DNA of 64,000 bases from Cephalotus follicularis (Eukaryota > Streptophyta > Magnoliopsida > Oxalidales > Cephalotaceae). Both the position numbers and the translations under genes were made by a program. Of this stretch, positions 1-11,922 are shown one piece after another; the first letter of the stretch is position 1; every line of letters starts with the position of its first letter. Under the pieces are notes generated by a model, which saw nothing but the letters and a program-made list of their open reading frames with translations, made no database searches and was not told the origin of the DNA. The stretch covers positions 1-64,000 of the forward strand of contig BDDD01001678.1 of NCBI GenBank assembly GCA_001972305.1. The letters are read 5' to 3'.

Positions 1-1521
1 CACGAGTCAGGCAGTCGGCTGTTCGTCTATGGCAGTCGACTGTCAGGGGTGAAATTAGGGTTCCTTAGGTTCGGTTTTCACCAATTTGAATCCCAACTCA
101 TTTCAAACATTGATAACCACAGAAGAACATAACAATTGGACAATAATTCAATTAAAATGTATATTTTATTTCAATATTCTGATCAATATACATCAATTGA
201 AATTGCGGTTCTTACAATACTACTCAACGAAAATTGTGGAAGGCCACGGGGAACCACTCCATGGGTTCCTACGTTAAAACTTATTATTAAAGTGAGGGAA
301 TTTGCGGTCTCAAATTTTAAATACCGAGCCATTAATTAATTCATTTGTTATATTAGCCAATTCTAATTAATTACGGCTGATCATGCAAGACGTGTATCTT
401 ATGCACCTTGGACATATTTCTAAAATATGTCAATGGATTGGCCAGGACATTATTAGTAATGACTTGAGCCCTAAGTCACTACTAGGTCTTCCTAGGTGTA
501 AAGATTTAAATCTATTTATTACAACAATAATCATGCATACATGGCCTTCAAAAGTCTTGTACTCCATTTCTCCTTTCCTCCATCTCTCCTTGTAAGGTCA
601 TCTTTTACAAAAGGAACAATACATTTTCGAAAAGAAAATTACACTTTAAAAATTACAAGGAGAAATTACAAAAGTAAGGATTAATAAATGGTGCACGCAG
701 GCACCTTATTACAGACCTTTAAAGATAATAAATAAATAAATCCATCCACACAAAGAAAACCATAAACTAGGTCAAAATCCTTTTCGGGCCATCAATTGTG
801 CATAAGATCTATATTATATCCAATATAATAAAACCACAAATAAAACAAATGCCATAAATGATAACCAATTACACAATTTAATTCAATGATTGTTAATTGA
901 TCAAACTCCCACTAAATCAAGCAATGATTTTTAATTTTCCAAGTGCCAAAATGTATAAAATCCAATTTTATCAAAACCAGTTTTTTTTTTAAAAGACGTC
1001 GACGCCTTTCCAAAGGGCATTGACGTGTTTTCTGAAAAAAGATGAACAAGGCGTCGATGCAAAAACAGAGCATCAATCCGTTTCTCAAGAACAGTTGAAA
1101 AAGGCGTCGACGTCCAACAAGAACATCGACGCGTTTCACAAAAAGATGAACAAGACATCGACGTCTATCAAGAACGTCGACGTCTTTCCTGGGAATTTGA
1201 ACATGACATCGACGTCTATCAAGAAAGTCGATGTCTATAGCCCCCTGGGCATTTTCTGCATTTCTAAAAATGTTGAATTCAATGGTTTAGACTATGGAAT
1301 ACCATTCTGGCATTCCAAAATGCACTATGCATGTTCCAAACATAATCCTAAACACATTAAAACAACATTCCCAGCACAAAAACACAATGAAATCCAATTT
1401 CATGCAATTTTCATTAAGGCACTTAGAAAATTTAGTTTCATCACAAGACACATCCATTGATTAAACTATTAATCAGTACATCATCTAAGGCATACATATT
1501 CAATTAAGGATGATGTGGGAC
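1..1521 (-). other. Non-coding stretch, probable interior of a minus-strand LTR element
   Basis: No recognisable protein is encoded on either strand; the short open frames here resemble nothing I know. The stretch lies directly on the interior side of a minus-strand primer site at 1522-1533, so it is probably internal sequence of a non-coding LTR element or several merged relics. It is AT-rich from about 100 to 950. The first 50 bases carry two CAGTCGACTG-like motifs resembling those of LTR family E further right, so the left edge may belong to a different LTR. The assignment is inferred from the primer site alone. Confidence 0.4.
985..1245. repeat. GTCGAC palindrome cluster 1
   Basis: Repeated motifs of the form GACGTCGACGCC, GCGTCGATGC and GACATCGACGTC occur about every 20-35 bases between runs of A. 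Most variants differ by a C-to-T or G-to-A change at a CG. The same kind of cluster occurs in at least five other LTR contexts in this window. Confidence 0.75.
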
Positions 1522-1533
1522 GCTCTGATACCA
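1522..1533 (-). promoter_or_regulatory. Primer binding site (initiator-Met type), minus strand
   Basis: GCTCTGATACCA is the reverse complement of TGGTATCAGAGC, complementary to the 3' end of plant initiator-Met tRNA. It stands one base from a TG that opens the reverse-complement LTR at 1535. This fixes an element transcribed leftward. Confidence 0.7.
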
Positions 1534-1534
1534 C

Positions 1535-2500
1535 TGTTTGAATCGGACAAGTCCGAATCCAATGCCAAAAATGGACCAGGGTGTGAACAGTATAAAACAA
1601 AAACAAAACAAACAATCATGGCAGCGGAATAACACCCAATAAAACAAAACATTCCATTTTGGCACGTCCACAGACCACATGGATCACCATAACATCTACA
1701 GAATTGAATTGGTATCGCCATTGCATACAATAGTGACACACAAGCATGGCAAAAGGAAGAAGGACCAAGAATTATACCAGCGGGTGAAGGTTCCTTCTTT
1801 CTTTGCCGCTACAAGCTTGAGTAGATTCCCCTTTGATGTTCTCCAAGACTCAGGAACAACAAGTAATCCTTCCGGCAAAAACAAAGTGCTTGAACTCACT
1901 CTCTCTCACTTAGCTTAGAAAAGGAGTATTGATTATGACCAATGAAGTCAATAATCAATCCATCCTAGATAAGCCTTTGCTTGGTGTATATCAGGTGAAG
2001 TGCACACACTGCAAAGAAATTCAAGCTCTCTATTGCCCAGCAAAACTCAAACTTTTTTCTCACTTTCTTTTCTGTAGAAAAATGCCTTTATCTAGCCCCC
2101 TTTTCTCTCTCCCAATCTCCCATTTACTTAGGATCATGGCCTTCACTCCCTGGGAGTCCGAAGCCATGCTTCCCACGTTTCAAAAATGTGTCAAATCAAG
2201 AGAAACTGGTTAAGGATGTGAGAGAAAACGTGCCCACAATGTGAGCTCGTGCACAGGCTGCACCTTCTTCTCAAAGACGTCGACGCCTTCCAAAGGACGT
2301 CGACGCCTATGCAATGTGGCACTAAAGACATCGACGCTTTCCCCGATTCCATGAGCAGGCAACATACGCGCAAGTCTATCCGGTTCACTAATGCCCACAA
2401 AGTGAACCTATGACTTGCAACAAGTTTGACATAAGGAGTAAGGTAACCAGTCTCATAGCCTCCATGCCAGGCATCCAACCTTATGTCGGGGCATCACTAG
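1535..2500 (-). mobile_element. Probable 5' LTR of a minus-strand element (family I), outer edge uncertain
   Basis: The sequence begins TGTTTGAATCGG next to the primer site, as the reverse complement of an LTR ending in CA. No coding sequence was recognised. I could not find a second copy in the window, so the outer end near 2500 is a guess. A short GTCGAC cluster lies at 2268-2345. From about 2500 to 2670 there is AT-rich sequence I cannot assign. Confidence 0.45.
2268..2345. repeat. GTCGAC palindrome cluster 2
   Basis: Three motifs (GACGTCGACGCC twice and a GACATCGACGC variant) occur within about 80 bases, matching the style of cluster 1. Confidence 0.65.
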
Positions 2501-2670
2501 TATAAGTAGGTAATTAGTAAACTACTTCAATTATGTAATAAAATACAAGTGATATAGCCATTCTAAAATTAGCACGCATCATATATATAAGGAATAAGAC
2601 TTTTCCATACAAGGCAAGATATAATATGACAACACATCTAATGGCTTGTCGGGTCACTATATCTAACAAC

Positions 2671-3943
2671 AAGGCCTTAATGAGGCTTCCTATAGAATCC
2701 ATTTGTAGTTAAAAGCATTTCAGGGTTGAAAAGGGTTGAAAACAGTGTGGTCTACAGAGAACAGGGCGCTAAGCGCTGAGGTCTGCTTTCAAGCATCGAG
2801 GTCTGGCTTCAAACTTTGAGCTCTAACCTCTACCTCTGACCTCTGACCTCTTTCTCTGAGGTCTACCTTCAAGCACCGAGGTCTGGCTTTGAGCTTTGAG
2901 CTCTAACCTCTACCTCTGACCTCTGCCTCCGAGGTCTGCCTTCAAGGACCGAGGTCTGCCCTCGAGCTCTGAGGTCTGCCTTCAAGCTCCGAGGCCTGCC
3001 TTCGAGCTCCAAGGTCTGACCTCGATCTCCGAGGTCTGCCTTTGATCTCTGAGGTCTGACCTCAACTTCTCGAGCTCTGCATTGTTTGTTATCTCTTAAG
3101 CAAAACACCAAAAAAAAAAAGTTGGAAATGTATTTTCCTATTATTCAATATAATATTAAAAATTGCCTCAAATCTAAGGCGTCAACGATTCGCGGCCTTT
3201 GTAAAATATTGAAAATAGTTTCTAGCAAATTGCAGTTCAAACCAAAACCATTTAAATCAATTTAAAAATCCGATCAAAAGAAAGCTGTAAGTTCCAATGG
3301 TCGATTGTACATTGAAAAGAAATTTAAAACATTGAAATCCATAACCATAACCATAGATCTGGAGGAAACAGGAGTTGGGAAAATGTCCCAACTCACTAAT
3401 TTCTCTCAAATCTCCATTTCTATCAGCTATTAACCAGATCAGATACCCTAACTCATCCGTCTTACATATATCGATCAATTCATAGCCATACCATCATGCA
3501 AATCCATCATAATATGAGATTCAGAGCATATATGTAGAACCTACCTCGATATCCATTGAGAACGAAGAATAGCATATCTGGAAGAACTGGCCGTTGAATC
3601 CTTCTTATGCTCATTCCTTCAAGATCTACACTTCACTACGATCCTAGAGACCCCTTCCTTGACTGAATCTGCCCACTCTCTCTCTCTAACTCACTCTCTC
3701 TAAAACGGATGATGAGAAATGAATTGTGTGGATGAAAGAGTTGAATTGTCTATATATAGACTTCTTTTAGGCGAAAATCACAAAAAACTAAGCTTAGGTT
3801 CTATTGAACCCCCACTACCCGTAAACATTCATAAAAGTTGAAAATACTATATTACATATACAATCCATACCATTCATCAATACAATATTGTACAATACCG
3901 TATAAATACAATCAAGGACGTACATCCACACTCGGGGCTTACA
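2671..3943 (-). mobile_element. LTR of Tekay-type family A (copy A1), partial
   Basis: The reverse-complement LTR ends GGGGCTTACA at 3943, directly before a polypyrimidine tract, the mirror of a polypurine tract. It aligns by eye with 14465-16720 and 36890-38240. Only the portion nearest the internal region is present; left of 2671 the similarity stops. It contains the GAGGTCTG array and a TATA-like TATATATAGA near 3751. The element is broken. Confidence 0.8.
2765..3090. repeat. GAGGTCTG-type tandem array in LTR A1
   Basis: Degenerate units of about 20-22 bases contain GAGGTCTG and CTTCAAGCTC or CTTCGAGCTC. The same array is found at the same LTR position at 14565-14830 and 37000-37190, but not in the plus-strand copy, where GTCGAC motifs sit instead. 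Confidence 0.85.
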
Positions 3944-4780
3944 TCCTTCCCTCCTTAGAGAAATTTCGTCGTGAGATTCCCTAGGATCAAAACAGGTGAG
4001 GATATAGCCATGTCACATCTTCTTCACGCTCCCATGTTTCTTCCTTGATCCCATCGTACCGCCATAACACTTTGACCAATGCAATGCTCTTGTTCCTTAG
4101 CTGCTTGACTCGGTGGTCTATAATCTGAACAGGCATCTCCTCAAAACTCATATATGTCCTCAGATCCAACGGCTCATATCGCAATACATGCAAAGGATAT
4201 GGATGGTACTTCCTCAGCATCGATACAAGAAAAACATTATGCACTTATGACAAATCTGGCGGTAAGGCAAGTCTGTAGGCGACTACGCATACCCCTTCAA
4301 GGATCTCAAAAGGTCCTATAAACCACGGGCTAATGTTCCTCTCTTACCGAACCTCACAATCCCCTTAGTCGGCTAGACCTTGAGGAAAACATGATCACCC
4401 ACAGAGAATTCTAGATCCCGTCATCGATGATTGACGTAGCTCTTTTGTAGACTTTGAGCAGTTAGAAGCCTTTCCCTGATAACCCTGGCCTTTTTCGTCA
4501 TTTATTGCACAAGCTTTGTCCCCAGAAGGCTCTGATTGCCTACCTCAAACCAACAAACTAGAGTTCTACACTTTCGTCCATAAAGAGCCTCAAACGGTGC
4601 CATACCTGTGGTAGCATGATAACTTTTGTTATAAGAGAACTCCACTAGAGGTAGATGCTTATCCCAACTACCAAACCAATCCATAACACATGCTCGAAGC
4701 ATATCCTCAAGAGCCGAATCGTCCGCTCAGACTATCCATCTTTTTGGAGATGAAAAGACGTACTGAAACTTAGCTGAGTA
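3944..4780 (-). mobile_element. Chromovirus A1 pol 3' portion: integrase end and chromodomain
   Basis: Read leftward, this holds the integrase C-terminal portion (a stretch with YNKSYHATTGMAPFEALYGR at about 4560-4700) and, nearest the LTR, a chromodomain with VSMLRKYHP and REEDVTWLYPHLF at about 3990-4245. These are the usual final domains of Tekay/Del chromoviruses; the chromodomain of the family targets integration to heterochromatin. The polypurine tract (reverse complement) is at 3944-3956. The relic is broken in several places and stops at about 4780, where a plus-strand relic begins head to head. Confidence 0.8.
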
Positions 4781-5282
4781 CCAAAAGCTGTCAAAGTGAT
4801 TAAAGAGAGATTGCTTGCAACTCAGAGTCGACAAAAGAGTTATGTCGATAATGTGACTTTTGATGTTGGAGATCACGTATTCCTAAAAGTTTCTCCTTGG
4901 AAGGGTGTTCAGAGATTCGGGAAAAAGGGAAAACTAGCTCTACGCTACATTGGTCCTTTTCAGATTCTCGAGAGAGTTGGGAAAGTAGCATACCAACTCA
5001 CTTTGCCTCATGTGTTGTCGGGTATACATGATGTTTTCCATGTTTCCATGTTACGAGATTACGTCCGAGATCCGATCGCACATCTTGGATTATGACTTGA
5101 TCTCGGTGCAAGATGATCGTTCCTGCGAAGAATTACCTGTGAAGATTCTTGATTGGAAGACTCAAGTGTTGAGGAACCGAACCATTCCCATGGTAAAGGT
5201 TCAATGGCACTTCCATCATCCTGATGAAGGGACGTGGGAACATGAAGATGACATTTGGGAACGGTACCCTCATTTGTTCTAG
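4781..5282 (+). mobile_element. Chromovirus C pol 3' portion: integrase C-terminus and chromodomain
   Basis: The plus-strand reading contains SRQKSYVDNVTFDVGDHVFL and KLALRYIGPFQILERVGKVA, typical of the integrase C-terminal region of chromoviruses. It is followed by a chromodomain with ELPVKILDWKTQVLRNRTIP and EGTWEHEDDIWERYPHLF. A polypurine tract and an LTR follow in the expected order. Only the 3' end of the element is present; its 5' LTR is not in the window. The part is broken. Confidence 0.85.
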
Positions 5283-5311
5283 AAGTGTTAAAATTCGAGG
5301 ACGAATTCTTT

Positions 5312-5324
5312 GAAGGAGGGGAGA
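5312..5324 (+). promoter_or_regulatory. Polypurine tract of element C
   Basis: GAAGGAGGGGAGA lies one base before the LTR start TGTAATGTCCC at 5326. Its place between chromodomain end and LTR is canonical for plus-strand priming. Confidence 0.85.
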
Positions 5325-5485
5325 TTGTAATGTCCCGAATTCTCATTCAATGTATTATTGTAACTTCCATTGTAATTGTATGACGAATTAATGAAGATTA
5401 TGGATTTTCAGCTTGTAATGTTGAATCTTGAGTATAGGGTGTTAAGAAATATTGTGATGAGTTGAAAATACAGGAAAAAGGGGTG

Positions 5486-5735
5486 ATTAAAGCGTTGATG
5501 CCTAAGGGTACTTGCCCTAAACCGTCGACGCCAAAGAAATAAGTGCTAACGCTTAAGGCTCCTTGCCTTAAAGCCTCGACACCAAAGAGATAAGGGCTAA
5601 CACTTAAGGCTCTTTGCCTTAGAGCATCGACGCCAAAGGGACAAGACGTTGACGCCAAGAAGTAAAGTGCAACGCTTAGGTTCCTTGCCTTAAAACGTCG
5701 ACACCAAGAGATAACCATCGACGCTTAGTAGGTTT
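5486..5735. repeat. Tandem GTCGAC repeat array 1 of LTR C
   Basis: Units of about 50 bases each contain a GCTTAAGG...CCTTAAAGC inverted repeat followed by a CGTCGACGCC or decayed form and a CAAAGAGATAA tail. Each unit could fold on itself. Confidence 0.8.
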
Positions 5736-5891
5736 GATAGTGCTAGCGTGTTAAGTGTTCCCTATTTTCCTCAGAAAGAAAGAAAGAAGGAGCCATGTGT
5801 GCGTCATGCGGCTGGATGGAAGGAAGAAAGAGCCACGTGTACGCCATGCAGGCCGGAGGGAAGGAGGAGAGAGACGTATGGGCGTCATGCA

Positions 5892-5897
<6 letters not shown>

Positions 5898-5936
<39 letters not shown>
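5898..5936. repeat. GA microsatellite
   Basis: About 19 uninterrupted GA dinucleotides lie in the leader part of LTR C. Confidence 0.95.
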
Positions 5937-5938
<2 letters not shown>

Positions 5939-6471
5939 TCCTCCATAAACACCTCTCTTCTTCTCCAACCTACACTTGAGGAAAAGATGGGAGAAGAAAG
6001 GAGAAAGAGAGAGATAAACCAATTTTCTCCAAGCTTGAACCTAGAACTGGAAGCTTGGAAGCTCGGACTAGGAGTGGAGCCCAGCTTGGATTTGGAGTTC
6101 CTGTACCGAACTTGGAGCTCAAAAAGGGAGCGCTACGAGTCTGTGATCTTGAAGAGGAGGACTACGATTCCTAACTTGGAATCTGAGATAGGGATTTTAT
6201 AACTGTATTTTTGAGTTTGGTTATAATAAGTGTTCATTGATGAGATGCAGAGAAAAAAAAAATGGTAGAAACGAATCTATGTATAACATGTGTCTGCCAT
6301 TGATGATGCTTTGTTTGGATGAATATGGACTGAGTATTGCATGTGTTGTTCTTTTTGGTTTTAAAAATGGAAATGGGTTGAGTTGCATGTGTGTTTCTGT
6401 TGGTCTCACTGGTATTGGACATTGTTGTGTGTCGCAAATGGAGAAGATGATGTTCTGGTTTCACCGAACCA

Positions 6472-6752
6472 TCGATGCTTAGAGGAAAAGGGTTGACGCC
6501 TTGACCTGTTATGCGCGGAAAAGAACGCTGGAAGCGTTGACGCCTAAGGTTCCTACCATAAAGCGTCGATGCCAAGAGGTGAAGCGTTGACGCTAAGTTT
6601 CCCACCTTAAAGCGTCGACGCCAAAGAGATAAACGTTGACGCCTAAGGCTCCTGCCTTTGCTTCTATGCCATGGAGTAAAATGCCAACGCTTAAGGGTTC
6701 TTGCCTTGAAGCGTCGACGCCAAAGAGATAACCGTTGACGCTTAAGGGTCTA
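6472..6752. repeat. Tandem GTCGAC repeat array 2 of LTR C
   Basis: This has the same roughly 50-base unit style as the array at 5486-5735, with GCGTTGACGC, GCGTCGACGCC and GCGTCGATGCC forms. It lies about 1 kb further into the LTR; LTR E1 has its second cluster at the equivalent place. Confidence 0.8.
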
Positions 6753-7402
6753 TTTACGTTTTGAGCATATGATTGCCTGCATATTACTGTGGATTGATTG
6801 TCATTGATTCTAAAGTGTTTTATCATTTTAGAAAAATGCATGGTTTTATTACAAATCATTATTTTACATGAAAAATGTTATATTTCCAAAGATTGATTAT
6901 ACACTTTGAACAATGGATTATTTCAAATATTTTATAACTTATAAACTGCTTGAAAACGGATTGGTTGTTGGATTGTGATTTGGATTGATGCCGTGTTAGT
7001 TGCGGTGGCGGAGGTTGTCACTGATGGCTAATGGCGGGTTGGGCTTCAGGGGCCAGGAGATGGCTAGGGACACCCATACTGGTTACTTGGCCTTAGTGCG
7101 AGTAACATTGGATTGATTGACCTGCTTCGAGTCGGCCGAAAACGGGGTTGAAGTAGGAGTATGACATCGGCGCCAGGAGATGGCGATGCGCTTCGTACGT
7201 ACGGATGGATTGATTGGTCCTTTGTGACATGATTGATGGATTGTATTGGTGTAGCCATTTGGCATGATTGCTCATATATTTATGGATATACATATGTATA
7301 TATATATATATAGTGTTTTATATATTACATATTGCATCATGATGCATTCATTTCATGACATTTGTTATCGTTGACCTCAACGTACTTTTATATCTTTCCT
7401 AC

Positions 7403-7423
7403 TTAGCCAGTGGATTCGGCTAA
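7403..7423. other. Conserved LTR hairpin, form C
   Basis: Stem TTAGCC/GGCTAA with a 9-base loop. Equivalent hairpins occur in LTRs E, H and the gag-only element, with compensating changes in the stem (see finding). Confidence 0.6.
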
Positions 7424-7776
7424 TCCTATCAATTTCAGATTGATGTAGTGGGATCAATATTGACAATCGTGGTATGACCGAAGAGAAGATGAAATTGTCT
7501 TTCTTTTAGAGTATTGTTAAATTGTTTATTGTACTGATGGATAATAGTTCATGCTCCGTTGACGGCAGTTAACGATGTTTATGTTGTATTATTGTTAAAC
7601 AATGGGTAACATGTAGTATGTGATGCATGTTATGTTACTTTAAATTCAGCTTATATTTAAATGCTTCCGCATGAATTTATATGGTTGAAAATTTTTAAAT
7701 TTTCTCAATTTCATATAAACTGGATATATGTTAATTGCCATGACCTTGGGATCGTTTATGAAAACGGGATGTGACA

Positions 7777-9242
7777 TGAATGTCCATTAATTTCATAATC
7801 TCAAAATATTTCCATAAATGGATCACCATTTTGAAAGGATATTTTCTTACACTTAAGATTTTCCTTAAACAAAAGACATTAGTGCAAATCTAATATTAAA
7901 GACAAAATATATTCTTTTAAGTCATAAGCATAAATCATGGAATTTGAAATTCAACATAAATATTCAAATATAATTAAATGGAATCCATAATTTATTTTAG
8001 CAATAAAAACATAGATATTAAAAGATAGAATAATAAGACTAAGATTATTCCAAGGAAACAAATTTGAAGTATAAGCAATTTTGCAAGGAATTCGTTCATT
8101 CAAGAAACCTGTAAGAGCAAAATAATACATATGGAACTTCTCAAGGAATTTGTTCTATCATAAATTACTGCACATTTAAGGTTAGACTCAAAAAGTCAAC
8201 AAATATTACCAGAACAAACAGATCTGACCCACAAATTTTAGATCTGACACTAACACTCACAAATCTGATATAATCACCAACATATCTTATAAAAAAACAA
8301 ACAAAAACTTAAGAAAGTTCCCAAACCAAACTAAAAAATCCCACGAAATCAAACAATGGAGTGAGAATGGAAGTCTTTTCCATCTTGCAAAGCGTAGATC
8401 TATGCTTCAGGGGGTGGTAGAGGAGGATTGTAATTCAAAGTTTTTAGAGAGAAGGAACAGGAAACAATTTACATATTACAATTTTTTTTGTACTATTAAG
8501 AGTATTTTATACTACATATTAAAAACAAAAAACGATTCAAAAATCTTTCCATTTTAAAATCCTAACAATACTAAGAATCTATGATGTCACCTAAGCATTT
8601 AAGTGTCAAAATTTCATTTGTTGTCAAAATCAAAGTAACTATTCATATACTTTTTTTGTTTTTTCTGTAGGTAACGTTAATGGCACTCCACATTAAATGC
8701 AACCTATAATGGCTTACTAGTCAATTTTTGCACTAAATTTGTTAATGTAACCACCATTGGTTATCACATTTTTTTTATCTGAATGATTCATTTGCATTAT
8801 TCTAAATCAGCTTTTTTTTTAATTTTCTAAATCAGCAATTTGAAACAAAGTAAATATTACTTCCTTACGAAACCTATACACACACACATACCGGGTTTAC
8901 AAGTAAGAGCGTGCTTAGACAAGTTAAGCGAGAGCGTTTAAATGTAACGTTCCTTGGCATTTAAAAAGCGCGCCAGCTACAACCTACAAGGAAGGAAAAA
9001 TAAAATAAGTTTAAGAAGCCTACATCATAAAAAAATGGAAGTTGTATTGTTGTAATTGATAATGTATAAAATTTTCATAATGTAATGTTTTTCTTAAAAG
9101 TATGGATGACAAGTTACATAAATATGCTTTACTATAACGTTACTGGATTGGCTAAAACCCTAGGAAATCCTCTAAGGATTTAGAAACCATGTTAGGGGAC
9201 AAAAAATTGATTTTTAAGTTAGCGGAAACAATCCCCTAAACC
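7777..9242. other. AT-rich stretch, nothing recognised
   Basis: No protein-coding similarity, tandem array or clear element end was found. Runs of A and T and scattered polyadenylation-like AATAAA motifs are present. It may be the remains of an older element into which solo LTR H inserted, since H's target duplicate TCCTA joins this stretch to 12444. It could also be unique host intergenic DNA. Confidence 0.4.
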
Positions 9243-11429
9243 TCCTATGTAACATCTATGTTCCAATCAGATAGTAAGTGCATTCCGTAAAATCATGTTT
9301 GATTGTCGTTGTATGTTGTAGTAGATTATGGGTTAAAAAAATGCATGAATGTTCTCGAAGGCGCTAGACGCTTTAAGGAAATAAAAAGAAAAGGGAGAGG
9401 CATGTTAGCGCCAGCTGCCATTTGGCGCCAAAGAAAGAGAGAGAGGTGAGAGCTCGACGTCGGGCGAAGAGCCGGCGACCGGGAAGAGAGAGAGAGGACG
9501 AGCTTCACTGCAAAAAAGGTACTATTCTCTTCTCCTACTCTCTTCTTCTTTTTCTCCCTGAGCTTCGCCATCTCGGCTCTACGTTTCCATCGTCGATAAC
9601 ATCGCGGATGGAGTTGTTCTTTGCCTTGAAGAACGACTACACCTATTTTGATGGTAGTTGAGGAGTTTTACTATCAAAATTGGTCAGAATTAGTTGACTC
9701 AGCGAGTTCGGCTTGCCGTCGCCTGTGGCTGACGTTTGGCGCTGAGTCACGGCGAATATCGATCACCAATGAGTAGATCGAAGGTTTTGGAGGTCGGCGG
9801 TGGCATAACCGAAGCTTAGGCATTGTGACCGGAGCTTCGGTGAGATGAACCAACGCCGAGTCTCGGTGAGTCTCAGGTAGGGATGCATAGAACTGAAGGT
9901 TTTGCTGCGCTTTTGTGAAGCGACTGGAGTTATTGAAGTTGGGCGAGTTAACTCAGTGAGTTGGACTCACTACCAACTGTGATAATGCGTTCTGCACCGA
10001 GTCATGGCTCATCTCTGGCAATTGTGTGTAGATCAACAGATTTGGGGGCTGTTGATGGCCTGGCCAAAGCTCCAGCGTGTTGGCAGGAACCTGGCCGGAG
10101 CTCCAATGGCGACAGTGTGTTGCTTTCGGTGTGTAGAACGTAACTGAAACGTGATGTTTATGCATTGTGAAGGAGGTGGCCAAGGATGGGGGAGTTTCCA
10201 AATGATGACAAGGATCCTATAGATGATCCAGAGCTTGAGGGGCTAGTCCGTGGTAGTAAATGGTATGATATTGTGAGTAGAGCGTCTCCTTCGCTTATCT
10301 TATTTGTTCTTGAAATTCTTTGATGATGGATATGTATCCTTATTGTTATTCTTTAATGTGATATGGCTTGTTGATAGCCTGATTTGAAATTGATTCCTAT
10401 GTGTTATATGATGATTTCATAATTGTTTCTTGGAATCCTTTATTTGATATTATCGATTAAACTCTCATATTAATATGACATGTTGTCAGCTGTATATTCA
10501 TTTTGCCTTTGCCGTTATATCCGTTTGGCTTATGCGGATATATATTTTTTTCCTTTGCTACTCCCATATTCATTCTATTTTCATATCTTCATATTATTCT
10601 TGATGTATACCTATCGATTGTTGGCAATTACAATTATGTGGCTATGTGCCTTCGTACATTCTTGTTGTGAGTGGGACATTCCCTTCCCTTCCCTTACTTG
10701 TTTATGATATTCTTTGATGTGATATGTGCCCTTTTGTATTTTCTTTGATATGAGAAAACCTGATCGGGAATTGAATCTCGTATTTGATTGTGATACTCAT
10801 TTTCTCATTATTGTGATATCATTGATTGGGACATGATGAGTTCTGGTTATGGTGATACTGTCACCTTCCATTCTGCATGTAGGCTTACGTGCTTCTTTCT
10901 CTATGTGCTTTATTGGAAGATTGTGCTTTGTACTCTGATGATAGGTACACCTTGTGTTATGACACTCCGAGGGTGAGGTGTATGTCTGATGCTCAATTCT
11001 CCATATCATGCCCATTGGTCTATGATGGGCTGTTACAAGATTCCAGCGAGGCATCCGTAGCTTGCCCATCAGACGAGAGTGAGATGTTGCTTACACGATG
11101 GCCCATCGTACGGGGTGGGGTGCGTGTCGCTTACCTTAGGCACTCTACATCGGTGTATGAAGTATGATGTACACACACTGTAGCCTAATGGTCTATTACT
11201 ATATGAGATGATATGAGATGATGATGGCATTACAGTTGTACTAGCATCTCCAGATATTGTGTTTTATATGGGCACATATTTTGATCATATTTATTGATCA
11301 CATCTGCGGATCTTGATTATATTGTGTACCTTGTTTTCATTGCGAATCTTATTTATACTTGTGGAGCCCATTTGTTGAGATTTGAAACTTCTTTAAGTGG
11401 ATTTATATTTTATTCACACGTGGGCATAT

Positions 11430-11700
11430 TTGTGGATCATGTTTACCATTGTGGAGCCCATTTGTTGAGTATCGAGATTCCTTTCATGGATTTCGTTTAC
11501 ACTTTTGTATCTCGTTTACATTTGTGGTTCTCATTTACATTGTGGATCCCGTTTACATTTGCGGATTCCGTTTACATTTGTGAATCCTGATTTCGTTTGT
11601 GGATCTTGATGTCCTTTGTGGATCTTGATTTCCTTTGTGGATCTTGATGTCCTTTGTGAATCTTGTTATATTTGTGGATTCCATCTGTTGGGTATCATTG
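11430..11700 (+). repeat. Degenerate short tandem repeats in LTR H
   Basis: Units of about 18-21 bases resemble TTTGTGGATCTTGATTTCC and CGTTTACATTTGTGGATTC and are repeated roughly ten times with drift. A neighbouring GGAGCCCATTTGTTGAG motif recurs near 11370 and 11455. Confidence 0.75.
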
Positions 11701-11905
11701 TGGGTCTTGTTATATCCACGGAGCCATTTGTTGTGATTGAGTTTTTCTTTCTACAGAGCTATTTATTGAGATTTGAGTTTTTCTTTCTAAGGATTTAATG
11801 TTATCTTACTTTATTGCATATACCCTTGTTTATATGATACTCTATTTATTCAGCACATTCCAGTTATGTGAGGGATGTACAAGGGGATGTTTTGTTTCTA
11901 CTCAC

Positions 11906-11922
11906 TTAGTCATTTGGACTAA
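11906..11922. other. Conserved LTR hairpin, form H
   Basis: Stem TTAGTC/GACTAA with a 5-base loop, followed by a C-rich run as in the other families. Confidence 0.6.

Larger units (their letters stand above)
5326..7776 (+). mobile_element. 3' LTR of chromovirus C
   Basis: The LTR runs from TGTAATGTCCCG to AAACGGGATGTGACA, about 2.45 kb. It carries two GTCGAC-type repeat clusters, a GA microsatellite and a TTAGCC/GGCTAA hairpin at 7403-7423. Its layout (two clusters, then a shared segment near 7000-7100, hairpin, end CGGGATGTGACA) parallels LTR family E at 41329-60211, so C and E are related families. The right-flank bases are TGAAT; the left target duplicate is not visible because the left part of C is absent. 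Confidence 0.85.

Noticed and set aside
985-1245. Regularly spaced palindromes resembling a CRISPR array
   Set aside because: Motifs are short and drifting, spacers vary in length and are themselves related, no cas-like genes exist, and the surroundings are plant LTRs.
2869-3111. Open frame with repeated Arg/Gly/Glu-rich residues
   Set aside because: It is the translation of the GAGGTCTG tandem array; other copies of the array are not open.
5743-6202. Arg/Glu-rich open frames on both strands
   Set aside because: They are products of a GA microsatellite and purine-rich leader in LTR C.
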